Positions 1 to 12,400 of a stretch of 64,000 bases of DNA are shown one piece after another (positions within the stretch are counted from its first letter, which is position 1; each line of letters starts with the position of its first letter). Origin of the DNA: Anniella stebbinsi (taxonomy: Eukaryota; Chordata; Lepidosauria; Squamata; Anniellidae); NCBI GenBank assembly GCA_029215795.1, contig JARDYH010000007.1, forward strand, positions 67,944,763-68,008,762, read 5' to 3'. The notes under the pieces are model-generated. The model was not told where the DNA came from. It searched no databases and was given only the letters and a program-made list of their open reading frames with translations. The translations under genes were made by a program, and so were the position numbers.

Positions 1-125
1 TAAGCAAAGGCCCAACCACCCAGTACCAGAAGGGGATGAGCTGCCATTGCTCTCATCGCAAGACTGCAGTGCCTGCCAGCGTGTTAGCTTTCCCTCTAGG
101 GTGAATGACAACCATTCATTAACTA

Positions 126-442
126 GGGTGAACCAGATAAAATCCAGGTCAGGGCTCATGTAACTTTAACAGTTGTAGAGAAAAGGGAATTTCAGCCGGT
201 GTCATTTGTATGCAATTAGTTCCTGGTGAAATTCCCTCTTCATCACAACAGTTAAAGGTGCAGGGGCCCTGCCTTCTTTTGTATATGGTCACTCTAGTAT
301 AGTGCCTGCACCTTTAACAGTTGTGATGAAGAGAGAATTTCACCAGGAACTAATTGCATACAAATGACACTGGCTGAAATTCCCTTTTCTCTACAACTGT
401 TAAAGTTACATGAGCCCTGACCTGGATTTTATCTGGTCAGCC
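126..442. mobile_element. Palindromic TA-flanked MITE, copy 1
   Basis: Almost the whole 317 bp folds back on itself. It is flanked by TA (124-125, 443-444) as expected of Tc1/mariner-type non-autonomous elements. Ends are GGGTGAACC and GGTCAGCC. It lies about 350 bp upstream of the CATSPERG start codon. Closest to copy 6. Confidence 0.8.
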
Positions 443-672
443 TACATTAACATAAGTGGTAGTAAAGATGTACACTTAAGGGACAGAATTCATATGGAAC
501 TTAGATTTGCTTCCCAATTCCATTGAACTTCATCATTGAGGACTGAGCCAGCCCCTCTCTGCAAAGTCACCTCCTTGATTCTGTTTGTCAGTCACACTAA
601 AGTGTGACCGAAAGTTGGTCAAGGGGGTCAGAAAGTTGGGAATTGTATGTGCATGTGTGAAATGTATGTGCG

Positions 673-700
<28 letters not shown>
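673..700. repeat. (AT)14 microsatellite
   Basis: Pure AT dinucleotide repeat about 90 bp upstream of the CATSPERG start codon. Confidence 0.95.
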
Positions 701-703
<3 letters not shown>

Positions 704-789
704 AGCACACACATAAAGGGTCGTTAAAATAAGAATCTGAGTTCCGTATTTATTTCTTTGGGTAGGTCCCTTTGCAACGAATATCTGCG

Positions 790-1002
790 ATGTGGCGACC
801 TTTTGTGCACAGCCTGCTCCTCCTTCTGCATGCGAAAGGTTACCTTTCAGAGACAGGTTGCTCATGGGTAACTGTGGTCAACGCCTTTGGAAGGCTTGGA
901 GGCGAACGACATCTCTTCTTCAAGCAGTATGAAATTCACAGTGTGACTGATGTCTTCCAGCAGCTGGTGGATTCGGCCACAGACCCCAATGACAAAGATG
1001 CA
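790..1002 (+). CDS. CATSPERG: CATSPERG exon 1 (start codon, signal peptide)
   Basis: Residues 1-71. The ATG at 790 is chosen because it is the first in frame and opens a leader with a run of five leucines (HSLLLLLH), typical of a signal peptide. The mature part contains the conserved [11 protein letters not shown] stretch. The donor is GCA|gtgagt, phase 0. The upstream in-frame TTG at 772 is not a likely start. The 5' UTR and transcription start are not defined. Confidence 0.85.
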
Positions 1003-4000
1003 GTGAGTACCACTGATTTCCGCGAGATTTCAGAAAGGCAAAAGTTATCCATTGCTTCCTTGCGCAAAAGGGTGTGAACTTGAACTGTTGTGAAGCTCAG
1101 CTGTAGGCCACTTAGTAGGATGGCCCATATGGAAAGGAGGACAGGGCTCCTGTATCTTTAACAGTTTCAGAGAAAAGGGAATTTCAGCAGCTGCCATTGG
1201 TAAGCATGCAGCCTCAAGTGAAATTCCCTCTTCATCACAACAGTGAAAGCTGCAGGAGCCCTGTCCTCTTTTCTATCTGGTCAAAAGGGCAGGGCTCCTG
1301 CAGCTTTAACTGTTGTGATGAAGAGGGAATTTCATCAGGTGCTGCCTGCATACAAATGACACCTGCCAGAAAGCCTGTTTAGCAGTACTACGGGGCGGCA
1401 GTGGCGGGGTAGGCTCAGGTAAGAAGCGAGAGGGGAGGGGTCCTCTTTACCTGGGCCTTGTCTGCTGCCGTCCGCTGCCTTCCAATGCTAGGAACTACTG
1501 AGAACTAGGCTTTGCGGCCTAGTTCTCAGTAGTTCCTAGCAGCAGACAGCAGCAGACGGCAGCGGACAAGGCCCAGGTTAGGAGTGCGAGTGGGATGGGG
1601 GAGGGAGGGCCGGCCCTAGGTCCGATAATCCAATATGTCCGATAGTTATCGGACATATGGATTTCGGATCGGATCAGATAGGGCCTGAGAGAATGTGTAT
1701 CGTTATCGTTAATCGGATGTCCGATAACGACCTTATCGGTTTGTTATTTGTTATCGTAATGATTCGATATACATCCCTAGTACAAACTGCTCAAACTGCA
1801 ACTGTAAGCTGCTCACCCCAAGGGGGCAGCAGTGCACACATCTGGAGATCTCATTTTATTCCCAATCCCAGTGGTTCCCACTTAGCTCCCTCCCTGACAT
1901 TCTCAAATACTAGTTTATTTTATTTTTTAAATGACCTATTGTGTTCCAGGCTGCGATTGGCTTAACTAGTTCATCAATTCATTTACTTACTAAAGTGGGT
2001 TTATCAAAGCTTTCTTTGTTTACTCTATGGAAGCCAAGCCAAACATGTATTTTTATGATCTTACAAGAGGTGTGATGACCAATGCCAGCTCTACACCAAG
2101 TAGGATATGACACTTTGAAAACAGTTTGAAACCCGTATATGGAATGTGCTCTGGGCCCCAACAGTGGTAAACCGTTTTAAAGCGCAGTTTAGATCCTGCC
2201 CAAATGCTATGTCCTCAAAGTAGGAAAAGCTTTTTTCCCCTTTTCTTTCTTTCTTTACAGCATTACCTGGGTTTTCCGTATTATCTAAAAATTAATCTGA
2301 CCTGCAAAAACCAGGTAAGGGAAGAGCGGCATATTTTAGGAAGGTCATTGGTGGGAGACGGATTCTAGTTTAAGGGGCACTTCTTGACACTCCTCTGCTG
2401 CTCCGGCAACACACACGTCTGCCCTGCAGACGGAAATGGGGTTTATGCCACTGCTTTTAACTGGCATTGTTATGACGTCAGTTCCCAGCCGTGCATAGGC
2501 GTGCGCAGCTCATTTCATAAGAGTGTGCATTTTAAAGGACCAGACTGGAGTGGAAGAAAGGAAAGCACACTAATGACGGCCACTATTAGCGTGGTGGTGG
2601 TGGGGGATTACACACTTCCCGGAGGCCCCAGAAAGCATGCTTTCCCCTCCTCCACTCCTGATTGGAGCAGTGGGGGGTGGGCAGAAAGCACACTTTCCAG
2701 GGCCTCCGGAAAGTGCGCAGTTTTCCCGGGGGTGCTAATGACAGGTTCCCGTCCTCCTTAAAAGCAGTGGGAAGGGTGGGTGGGAAAGCGGAGACAGCCA
2801 CAGGGAATTAGGGTATGCCTGGGCACACCTGGTACACCCCATGTGCGCACCTATGCAGCCGTGTCTCGTCGCTGGTAAGAGGCATAGTCGTTTCACGTGG
2901 AACAGACCTCCGTATGCAATGAGATGCCAGCACAGTCAAGCGCTGTGGGGACATTTTGTCATGAGGGCTCACCACCCTTTGTGAGACCAGCTGACTTCCC
3001 CTTCCAGGACTCGGAAATGGCTATTCGAACAGCTCATTACAGTGGTTTGAGACCAATTGTGACGGTCACTTTTGAAGAACCCGTCCACCCTGTGCGCCAG
3101 AAGCAAGAGCAGTTGCAGATTGAAATGAGGGCTGCCCCGTACAGGTTTCCAGGTATTTTGTGACTATTGGGCTGCTTCCGTATGTCATCCTGAGAGGCAG
3201 CAGGAGCAGGGAAACAGGAAGCCCAAATTCCGAGAGACCAGCTAATGTAGCAACCAGCATATACTTTTGGTAAGTGGCACCAGCTCTAGCAAAGTAGTCC
3301 ACGAAGTTACAAGCCCATTACAATTGATACTAGTCAGTATGTCCACACATACTTGTGTTAGTTGTTGTGGCACATAAATGGCCTTGAGAGTAAAGAGAAA
3401 GAAAAGAGGTTTTAAAAAACACATACTGCTTTCCCCTGTCTGGTCACCTGGAGGAGATTCCTGCTCATCACAAGACAAGTGGCTGTTTGCAAGTCTGTGT
3501 GGCATGATTTGTTTCTATGTCTCCCCAATCTCCAGAAGGTTGTGAAAGCGAGGTGGTTTGCAAGATGTGCTGGTACACACCGATGCCCTTCATGAACGGC
3601 AGTGTTGTGATGAACGTGGAGGTGAAGAGCAATGGCCTTGGTTTACCTGTGGAAAGCAAGAGGTGAGGGAGAGGTTTGGGACTGTGCTGCAACGTTCTGT
3701 TTTCAGACCCTACAAAAACATTTTCAGGTGTGCCAGTATCTTGCTTGGCCTGTCTCTTGAGGGACTTTAAAAAACAACAACTATGTTGCAACAAAGGAAA
3801 AATTGATAGCAAAGGTAGGGTGACCATATGGAAAAGAGGACAGGGCTCCTGTATCTTTAACAGTTGAATAGAAAAGGGAATTTCAGCAGGTGTCATTCAG
3901 CAGGAGCCCTGCTCCCTTGACCAGATACAAAAGAGGGCAGGGCTCCTGCAGCTTTCACTGTTGTGAGGAAGAGGGAATTTCACCAGGTGCTGCATGCATA

Positions 4001-6433
4001 CAAATGACACCTGCTGAAATTCCCATTTCTATTCAACTGTTAAAGATACAAGAGCCTGGTCCTCCTTTCCATATGGTCACCCTAAGCAAAGCTCTCTCGG
4101 TCCGTTTGGCTGGGGCTTATTGCCACTTGGCTCAGAACAGCCTCCTCCGGTGACCCGCCTTGCCATAATGCAACTTTTCTATAATAGCATGAAAGTGTTG
4201 GTACTTTGAACTTGCAGATCTGTCCCTCATCTCTCCCGTTCCCTTTCGTATTGTGTTCTCAGAAAATAAGCCGTTGTTTCGAAACGTGAAGCAGCTCGAG
4301 GGGTTTGAGGTCAAAGTGGCATATCAACGTAGGAAATTGGTAGAGACATTTACGCACCCAGACACCTGTTCTTTTTCCTTATTCCTAGGTCCGCCATCAA
4401 TATCAATGGCTACGTGGAAAGAATTCAAAATGTCTTTGTGTTCAGGATTGGAAAGAAGGTGAAACGCTGGGCTTGGTGGGGATTAGTCATACTGTACCAA
4501 TAGGGTCAGCCTGCGGTCTAAACATGTGCAGATTCCATAGTAGCTAGGAAACAGATCTTGTTGAAATCAATGGGACTTCTGACTAAACACGTTGAGGACT
4601 GTGATGTGCTCCCAGAAAAGTTAGCGAGCCTGCAGCAGGTGTTCTTAATTGTGGTTCCTTGGGGCATGATCCGCATCTCCACCAACTGGATGTCCTCTCC
4701 CTTAGGGAAAACTGAGGACTTGTCATTCTGTGGGTTTGGGGTCGGTGGGTGGGGCATTGAATTCAAGCACTTCTGCAGTATGTCACATGCACAAGCATGG
4801 GGATGTGTGGGGCAGATGGACCTAGGGCTCCATCACGCCAGCATTTTTTCGCACTCTCGTCCTGCCTGGTTTGCCATTTTGAAAAAAATGATACTCACAT
4901 GACGGCGTGCCTGTCCTGCAGTCACCTCGCCTCTTCCCCTCCATTTCCCGTCTTTTTCCAGGGCAGCGAAATTGCGATTTATTTTCTCCATGCGAAATAA
5001 AAGTGTCCTTCCGTTCTGAGTATTGCTGTCCTTGCGCCATGTTGCTTTTGTTGGGGGCGGTCCTGCTGACGAAAGAGGAGGGCGGGGCGGTTCTCCTCCA
5101 ACTTGCTGAGTCTGTCGGTTCAACGAACGGACTTGTGCTGAGCTGGTCAAATGGACTTTTGTTGCTCCAACCCCAGCCTCACTGCCTGCAGAAACGGCAC
5201 CCAGCCATTTAAACACTGAATTGGTAAAACCCTCGACAGCAAAACCAGAGTGCCGGGGGGGGGGGGGAAGAGGCAACCACGTCCATCACCTGACAAGAAC
5301 CAATGGACTGGAGGGGGAAAGAGAAGGGGCGGGGTGGGGCGGGCGCAATAGCAAGAGAACAAACAACAGCGGCAACCATGAAAGGGACCAGCGTTTGCTG
5401 TGCTAATGAAACAGAGGTCAAAATCACAGGTGCAGACCAGGAAAAAAAAAGGTGTGATGGAGCCCCTAGAGGGCGTGGAGGGACAAACAGTTGCTGCTGG
5501 CTGGGCCTTCAGGACTGGCAAGCCTGAGGGAATCTTCTTGCCCCTTCTATTATCTCAGGTCCAGTTGATACATGCAGCAGAACCCAGTGGCAAGGCTGGC
5601 ATAACTGGTGCCCTACCAAAACACAAACCCAAAAAGCACTCCTTGTCATGTAGAAAGCTAGCACTTCAGGGAGAAAGCCTAACTTCCTCCTTGCCGTGCT
5701 GTTTTTACTTGTGAGTGGAGCTTTATCACAGCGCAGTGTTGAAAGATGCATTTCCCAAACCGTGTCCTTGTCTTCTCCTTCCTTGTCCCTTCCGGCCAAG
5801 TGTAGTTGACCAGCGTGAAGGACTTCCTATCTCTGAAAGACCCATCACGTCCCTTGTGGAATACATACAAACAGGCCCCTGTGAGCATCCTCGGCGGAGT
5901 CCCCGACAACAAGATCATCATAATGTCGGACACAGGCTTTGAAGATTTCTTTCCGATAGAAGTAAGGGGGGGGGGGCAGAAAGAACCTCCCGCACGATGC
6001 ATCTCTGACAACGGTGTCTCTGTTAGCCATGCGCAGCAGGGCTTCCGCAGCGGCTCTCGCAAGCCTGGTGGTGGCACGTGAAACTGCCAGCACCGGGTTT
6101 GATTAAAGCAGGCTGAGGGTGGTGCGCCCATCCTTGGGCAGAGCATATGCTTTGCATGCCAGAAGTCCAAAGTCAAGAGCCCAACGTCTCCAGCTAAAAG
6201 GACACTTGGTAGCAGAGCTAGGAGAGGCCTCTGCCACAGAGACCTGTGGCCAGTCAGCATGGATATGCCTGCTTGGCAACAGAATCTTTGACGGGGCCAT
6301 CTTTCAACTGTTAATTTAAATGTTTTAAATATTATGTTTTTAAATTTTGTGTATCGACTTTTTAATGTTCAATCTTTTAATTTGTTGTAAACCGCCCCGA
6401 GAGCTTCGGCTATGGGGCGGTATATAAATGCAA

Positions 6434-6485
<52 letters not shown>

Positions 6486-9400
6486 TGAACTATCGCTGCA
6501 GGGCCTGAGCTTGCCCGTTAAGTCACTCCTGAGCCATAGGCACAGGGCTCCTTGCTATTAAAGGCCTCCGCAGAACCGTCCCCTTATTATGACCTCAGCT
6601 TCTCATTCCAGTTTGCCCGGGTTATGGCTCACACATGGGAATTGGCGGCTGAATTGCCTTAAGAATGTAGGGGGAGAGCCATGCTATTATTGTTATTTCA
6701 TTATTATCTATCCAGTCCCATCAGTGTACATGATACTTTACAGAGTTTAGACAGGCCCGTCCCCAACAGCCTGAAAATACAGAGCCTTTGTTACTGTTTA
6801 CGTGGTGCAGGGGGAGGCCTTGGATGAAGTGGCCGAAGGAAAAATAGTGATCAGAGGCCAGAAAGAAACCCCCAATTTACTCATAGGCTCAATTCGGATG
6901 ACACAATAAACAACTGGTGTGGGGGAAACAATCGTCAGTTGTTTTGACTATCGTGTTATTTGAATGCTGCCATAGTCAACTCAGCGCTGATCCTAATCCA
7001 AACCACAGTTGATTATTTATTACCATGTTGTGGGAGGAGTACCCCCTAGATGAACAACTGTAAAGTTGATTATTACCCCACCATTGACTATCGTGTCGTC
7101 CGAATTGAGCCATAGAGTACTACATAGACCGCAGACCTGCCTCAGCGCAGGACCAATGTATTGTGTTCACATACTTCATTTAGAAAATTGGCGAATGGAC
7201 AGAATTTCCAGCATTTGAGTGTGAGCGTGTTCAAGGCAGTTGCATGGGGTAACTTGATTGGATCTGGTCGATTTATCTGTAGGACAGCTTTTAGGAAGCA
7301 GAGTTCGTAGTTTTTCAAGCTCTTCTCAACAGCTGTGGAGAGCGGTCCCGGGTGTGAATCACACCATCCTTACGCGTTGAGGTGAAAAAGACATGTGCCC
7401 CTTTGCTCCTGAGCCTTTTTCATGTGGCACAGAGTCTATGGCCATGTATATTTTAAAAATACCCCCCTCTTAAAGAGGCCCAGGGCATATGACCGGAGAG
7501 AACTGGGAACTCTAGTAGAAAACTTGCAGCCTTCTACTACGCGACTGTCCCCAGACTGTTCTCTGAGAGCCGTTATGACCTTTAATCATAGAGCAAGAAT
7601 GGGGAGTCTGTGGCTCTCCGGATGTTGTTGAACTCCAGCTCCCATCATCCACAAGCAACATGGGACTTGTTGCTTGCCCCTGCCACCTAGCGGAAGAGAA
7701 TGCAAAGTAGTATGGAAATTGTATACGACTTATTCCCCCCCCCCCAGTAGCCGCGTTGTGGCGCTGTGTTGGTTATACGACGCAGCCGCCAACTCGCAGC
7801 CACTGCGGGACTTTTCCCCGAAGCTGCGTAAATCGGGGACTTACTCTGTCTTTTTCCTCTGAAGGGAGGTCACCATGGTCCTTCCACTGCGTGACCTCGC
7901 TTCGGCATTGAGCTGAGGGCATTCCGGGGCGGATGATGACTGCTGATAGGTCATTGGAAGAGGGGCAGAGGCCAGGGAGCGGGCCCGAGCTGAATGGCTG
8001 CCGGAAAGCCCATGCTCGCTGCTGCCGTGAGGATTTCCCGCTCCCACCCTGCAGCAGCAATACCGCAGGGTTTTACTCCGAAGCGATGCCATGAAGAGCC
8101 CCCCCCCCCCCCCCCCGTTGCTCTTAGGCCATTAGGAGCTGCCCCTTCTCTCTCTATGCATAAGACTGGGCTTGTCTCTTCCTGCCTCCCTTTTGGTTCT
8201 AGGTGGGCATCGACAGCTGCTGGATTGGCTCCCTCTCCTGCCCGCAGGGGAAGTTCTCCTCCTCCATCGTTGACGCCATTGCTACCGAGAGCACCCTCTT
8301 CATCCGACAGAACCAGCTGGTCTATTACTTCAGAGGACATTACCCGATCCTGTACGTGAACACCTCAGGTTCCGGTATGTGAGCCTGAGAAGCTGAAGGC
8401 TTTTCTATACCATCAAGTCTATATTGGTTTTATGCCGGTTTTAACCTTCATCGTTTCTCCCAAGGAATCTTGGGCATTGAGAATTCACCCCGGCGGACTT
8501 GTGATCCCCTAGTCTCGTAGCCCAGTGGTAGAGACCCTACTTCCCATGCAGATGGTCTCAGGGGCGTAGACTTCTCAATTTTCGGGGTGGGGGGCCCCTG
8601 CATGGGGCTAAACTTGGAAAAGCCCCCCCCCCCCCCACTCTGTAATTCCTAAATGGGCAACCTTTTGTCCTACAAGGCCTGAGGGGATAGGAGAAAATGA
8701 ATCCTGGGAAGGCTGAACCTGACACAAAAGGAGAGCGGCTTTTGTCTTGCAAAGAGATCTGCTGGGCAGGTGAGGAGGAAGCAGGGTTTGCTCAGAGGTA
8801 ATTTTGACTGACCCCCAAGCACATCACAACAACAGCAAGGACAGAGCTGCTCCAAAGCCTGCATCTGAAACTTGTTTGCCAAAGTCAGAGTCATTGGGGA
8901 TGGGCTAAAGTCGGAGAATAAAATCAGCCTGTTTTCAGGGGGCAGGAGAAGCTGCAAAATCTGGGGAGGTGGAAGGCTAAAGGCAGAAGGCTCTTAAAAA
9001 ATCAACAACGCCTGCAGCCCGGACCGACTGTGTTTAGCAGCCAGCTAGGCTACCACGTCCCTCTACAATCTCTCGCCCTCTTTCTGTCATTCCTTTAGAA
9101 CTGTGGACACGCATATTGAACAACGTCTGCGTGAGGAAGTTAAATCCAGTGTTTTTCTCTAAGAATGACAGCGAATATGTGATTGCCCTCGGTGGTGGCT
9201 TGCAGCAAGGAGAATTCTTTCTTATTACTACCAAAGGTATTCTCCTCTTGTGCCATGCAGACTATGGGGCAGAATGGATGAGGCCCAGCTCTGTGGGCGT
9301 TTCTGTCCTGTACCACGAGCTCGGCGGAGAGCTTATGGGGCGCAAAGGAAGGCTTTGATGGATGTGTTTCAGAAGGCTGTGGAGCCACCTGGCACCGAAC

Positions 9401-12400
9401 AGCAGGTAGCTGTCGTTTCTGTGGGTGGAGACCAGCATATCCTTGAGCATGGCCCTATGCTTAGTGATACTTTTGATGGTTTTTACTGTTTTAAGTGTGA
9501 TTGTATTTTAATTTTTTCCCCTTATATTGCACATCACTTTAGGTATTGTTAGTGAAGTGACTAATCAGTTCATAATTGTCTTCTCGCAGTTGCGTTTTTA
9601 TGACTTGTCTGTCACAAGGCTAACTTTTGCTAGTGGGCAATTTGTAGATAAAGAAATCGATGCCACTGGTCAGGATGTGGCAGAGCATTCTACCAGGGAG
9701 GAGACCACCGCAAGCAGGGCATAAAACTGCTGGCAACTGGATGCAGGCTTTGCTCCTTGTGGAGAGAGAGAGAAGGGGGACCAGCCCAGCCATGTAACCC
9801 CATCAATTTGCTTTATAGATGGAATTGTGAAGGTCTCTGGCTCTCTGAGGTCCGAAAAGAAGACGGTATGCAACTTTTTGAGAAGTAGGTCCTTTTTGTT
9901 TTTGAAATCTGCCTCTCCCCCCCCCCCCGCGCCCCCCACCCCCCAGGTAGCTTCCATGCTACTGTGATGAGTTTTGGTGAAGGGTGATGAAAGCCACAAG
10001 AGCCTTGGAGATGAACCACTATTTTAAACCGCCCTGGGCATATCCGGAAGTTGGTTAAGCTGGTTCCTTGGAGACAACACTCACGATATCTCGAAGTGAA
10101 AATTTCTATAATCCCCAGGGTTGTTTGGGGGAAAAGCCATGAAAATAAAACAGTCATAAAGCCAATATTTTGATTTGAAAGGAGCCACAACATTTGTAAG
10201 GCAATGGGGTTCCTTCAGTGGGTAAAACCCTACATAAACCCTATGTAGAGGAGACCCATTGAAATGAATGGGACTTCAGTTAGTCATGTTCTCCCCAGGG
10301 TGGGTGGTAGGGAATGTTCCGTAAGTTTGCAGCAAAAGCAGACAGTGGCTGGCACCACCTGGCATGTACACAGGGCACCACCAAGACTCTTCCACCCCAG
10401 TTTTGTAACCATCACTGCTTTTAAGAAGGGTGGCTGAGCAAGATTTCTACTGGTCGGGGTCAGGGGTTTCCACACTGTATTTACCTCCCTATGACTAGTG
10501 GGACCAGAATAAATTATGCAAAGCCATAAAAAGGGGGCAGAAAGGTATTACGCAAAATAAGAGAAATGTTGCTAATTTCATCATCTATGGCAGCTATTGA
10601 ATTCGGCTTTTGTAGTTCAGAATTTCAGTTTTTTTATTTATCAGTTACATCGATGATGCCTTTGTAGCTGGAGTTCATTACTCTTTGATAGAACTGCAGC
10701 CTTTCTGCAGTTGGTAGGTGGGAGGCGCCAACCATGGCATGTTTTATCTTTTCATCCAGGCCTTCCCTGATGTTGGTCGTGCTGCAGTCCAGTTTGTTGA
10801 GTCTTACATCTTCTCTACTTTAAATAAATACCCCCCCCCCCACGTTCTGCTTCCGTTTTTGTCGTGAGATTGCAATCGGCTCATTACACGGCCGCCACGT
10901 GGTTTGAATGGAATACTTCCTATCTCTGCCTTGAGTTTGAACTTCCATTCAAATCACTAAAACAGCTCCATCTAGTGGCAGAATTATAGTGCAACGCCTC
11001 CAATACACAGGGCGAGTTGGCAAATTTATTTTCTAAAGCTGATTATCCTTGTGTTTTCTGATAGCAGGATAAAGGGGGGGGGGGGGAGGGCGGTAGACAC
11101 CTTGCCTGAAATCGACCTGCAAACATCCATGAGTGGCCAGTCATACGCATGCTGTAAATTGCTCGTTTAGAGACAGCCTTAGTTCTCTGACTTTAAATGT
11201 TTCAATTGAGGATTTTATCCTCAGATCTTAAATATTTTTAACTGAGATGTTTTGTATTTTAAATGTTTTAACTGTGGATGTCTTGTATTTCTTTCGTTTT
11301 AAAAAAAACACAGTGTAATTTTTAAGCTGTCTTTTTAACTTCAGTCAAGCTTTCTAAAATTTGATTAAATACATAATAAATACATTTTTTGGATGTGCAC
11401 ACAGACAGCTCATCTTTCCATTCTCAAGTCTTGAGTGCCATTTTCTCCCCTCCAGCTGCAAAGTGCAATATTGTGTGGGCCCTCTTCTCTACGAATGAGA
11501 ACAAATTCTACTTGCTGGTGTACGTCAAGAAATCAGACAGTTACGGTATTGTGGCGTACTACCGAGGTTAGTCTGACACACTTAAACATTTGTTGTTTTA
11601 GGATTGTGGGTGGTTTGTTAAACAGCCAACGACCCACCCTCATCGGGTTGTGAGGATATGATAACCTATGTGCAGAGGTTGGGTTATGGAACAGGTGCAA
11701 GTCACGGTGGCTTATTTAAGCCACCATGGCTCAGGTTGATTGTGTGAACCAGTTCAGAGGTTTTCAAATAATAAGCTGAAGACATGTGGTTGAGTAGGAG
11801 CCGATTACCATAGGGAGCAGCTGGGTGTTGTGATCAGGCCTGTTTCCCCTTAGTGTGGGAGAAGGCGTTTCAGGCTGTCAATTGGAATCAGATTCTGAAG
11901 CAGAAGAAAAAGGACTGGAAACGTGTCAGCCTAAGCAGGAAGTGGGGGAGGGGATTTTCCCAAGCTCTTCATCATCCATGGATGAATCTTCATCAGACCT
12001 TATCAGTGAAAACATTAACAACTCAGAGTCTGTGGGAACTCAGCAATCCTCTGAGGGGGAAGGGACTTCAGAGTTAACCGATCCCAGAGTCCGCCACAGA
12101 TTCAAATGGACGGAGCTAAAAGGAGGCTAGAGGCGATCAGCTCAACTATTATTATTATTTACATTTCTATACATTTCTATTTCTTTGGTTAGCTTCTCAC
12201 CAAAGGCTTCTTCAGAGGAATCCTCCCTGAAGTTAAAGGGACTCAGGGAAAAGACCTTCCCTTTCATTGAAAAGACAGTTGTCTCGCTTAATTAGCTAAG
12301 TTTTAGCCTAGAGGGAAGTTCCTAGTATTCAAACTCTCTTCAGGTGCGAAGAGATGTTGATTTGCTGAATAAAGCTTTGTGGATTACTTGGCAGATCTCT

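Noticed and set aside
673..700. TATA box for CATSPERG
   Set aside because: It is a pure AT microsatellite and gives no specific promoter evidence.
3008..3144. Exon 3 ending at ACAG|gtttcc
   Set aside because: That donor leaves two bases, which puts exon 4 in a frame with an immediate stop; the donor at 3152 fits.
5679..6260. 193-codon minus-strand open frame
   Set aside because: It runs antisense to CATSPERG exon 6 and its flanks and has no recognisable domain.
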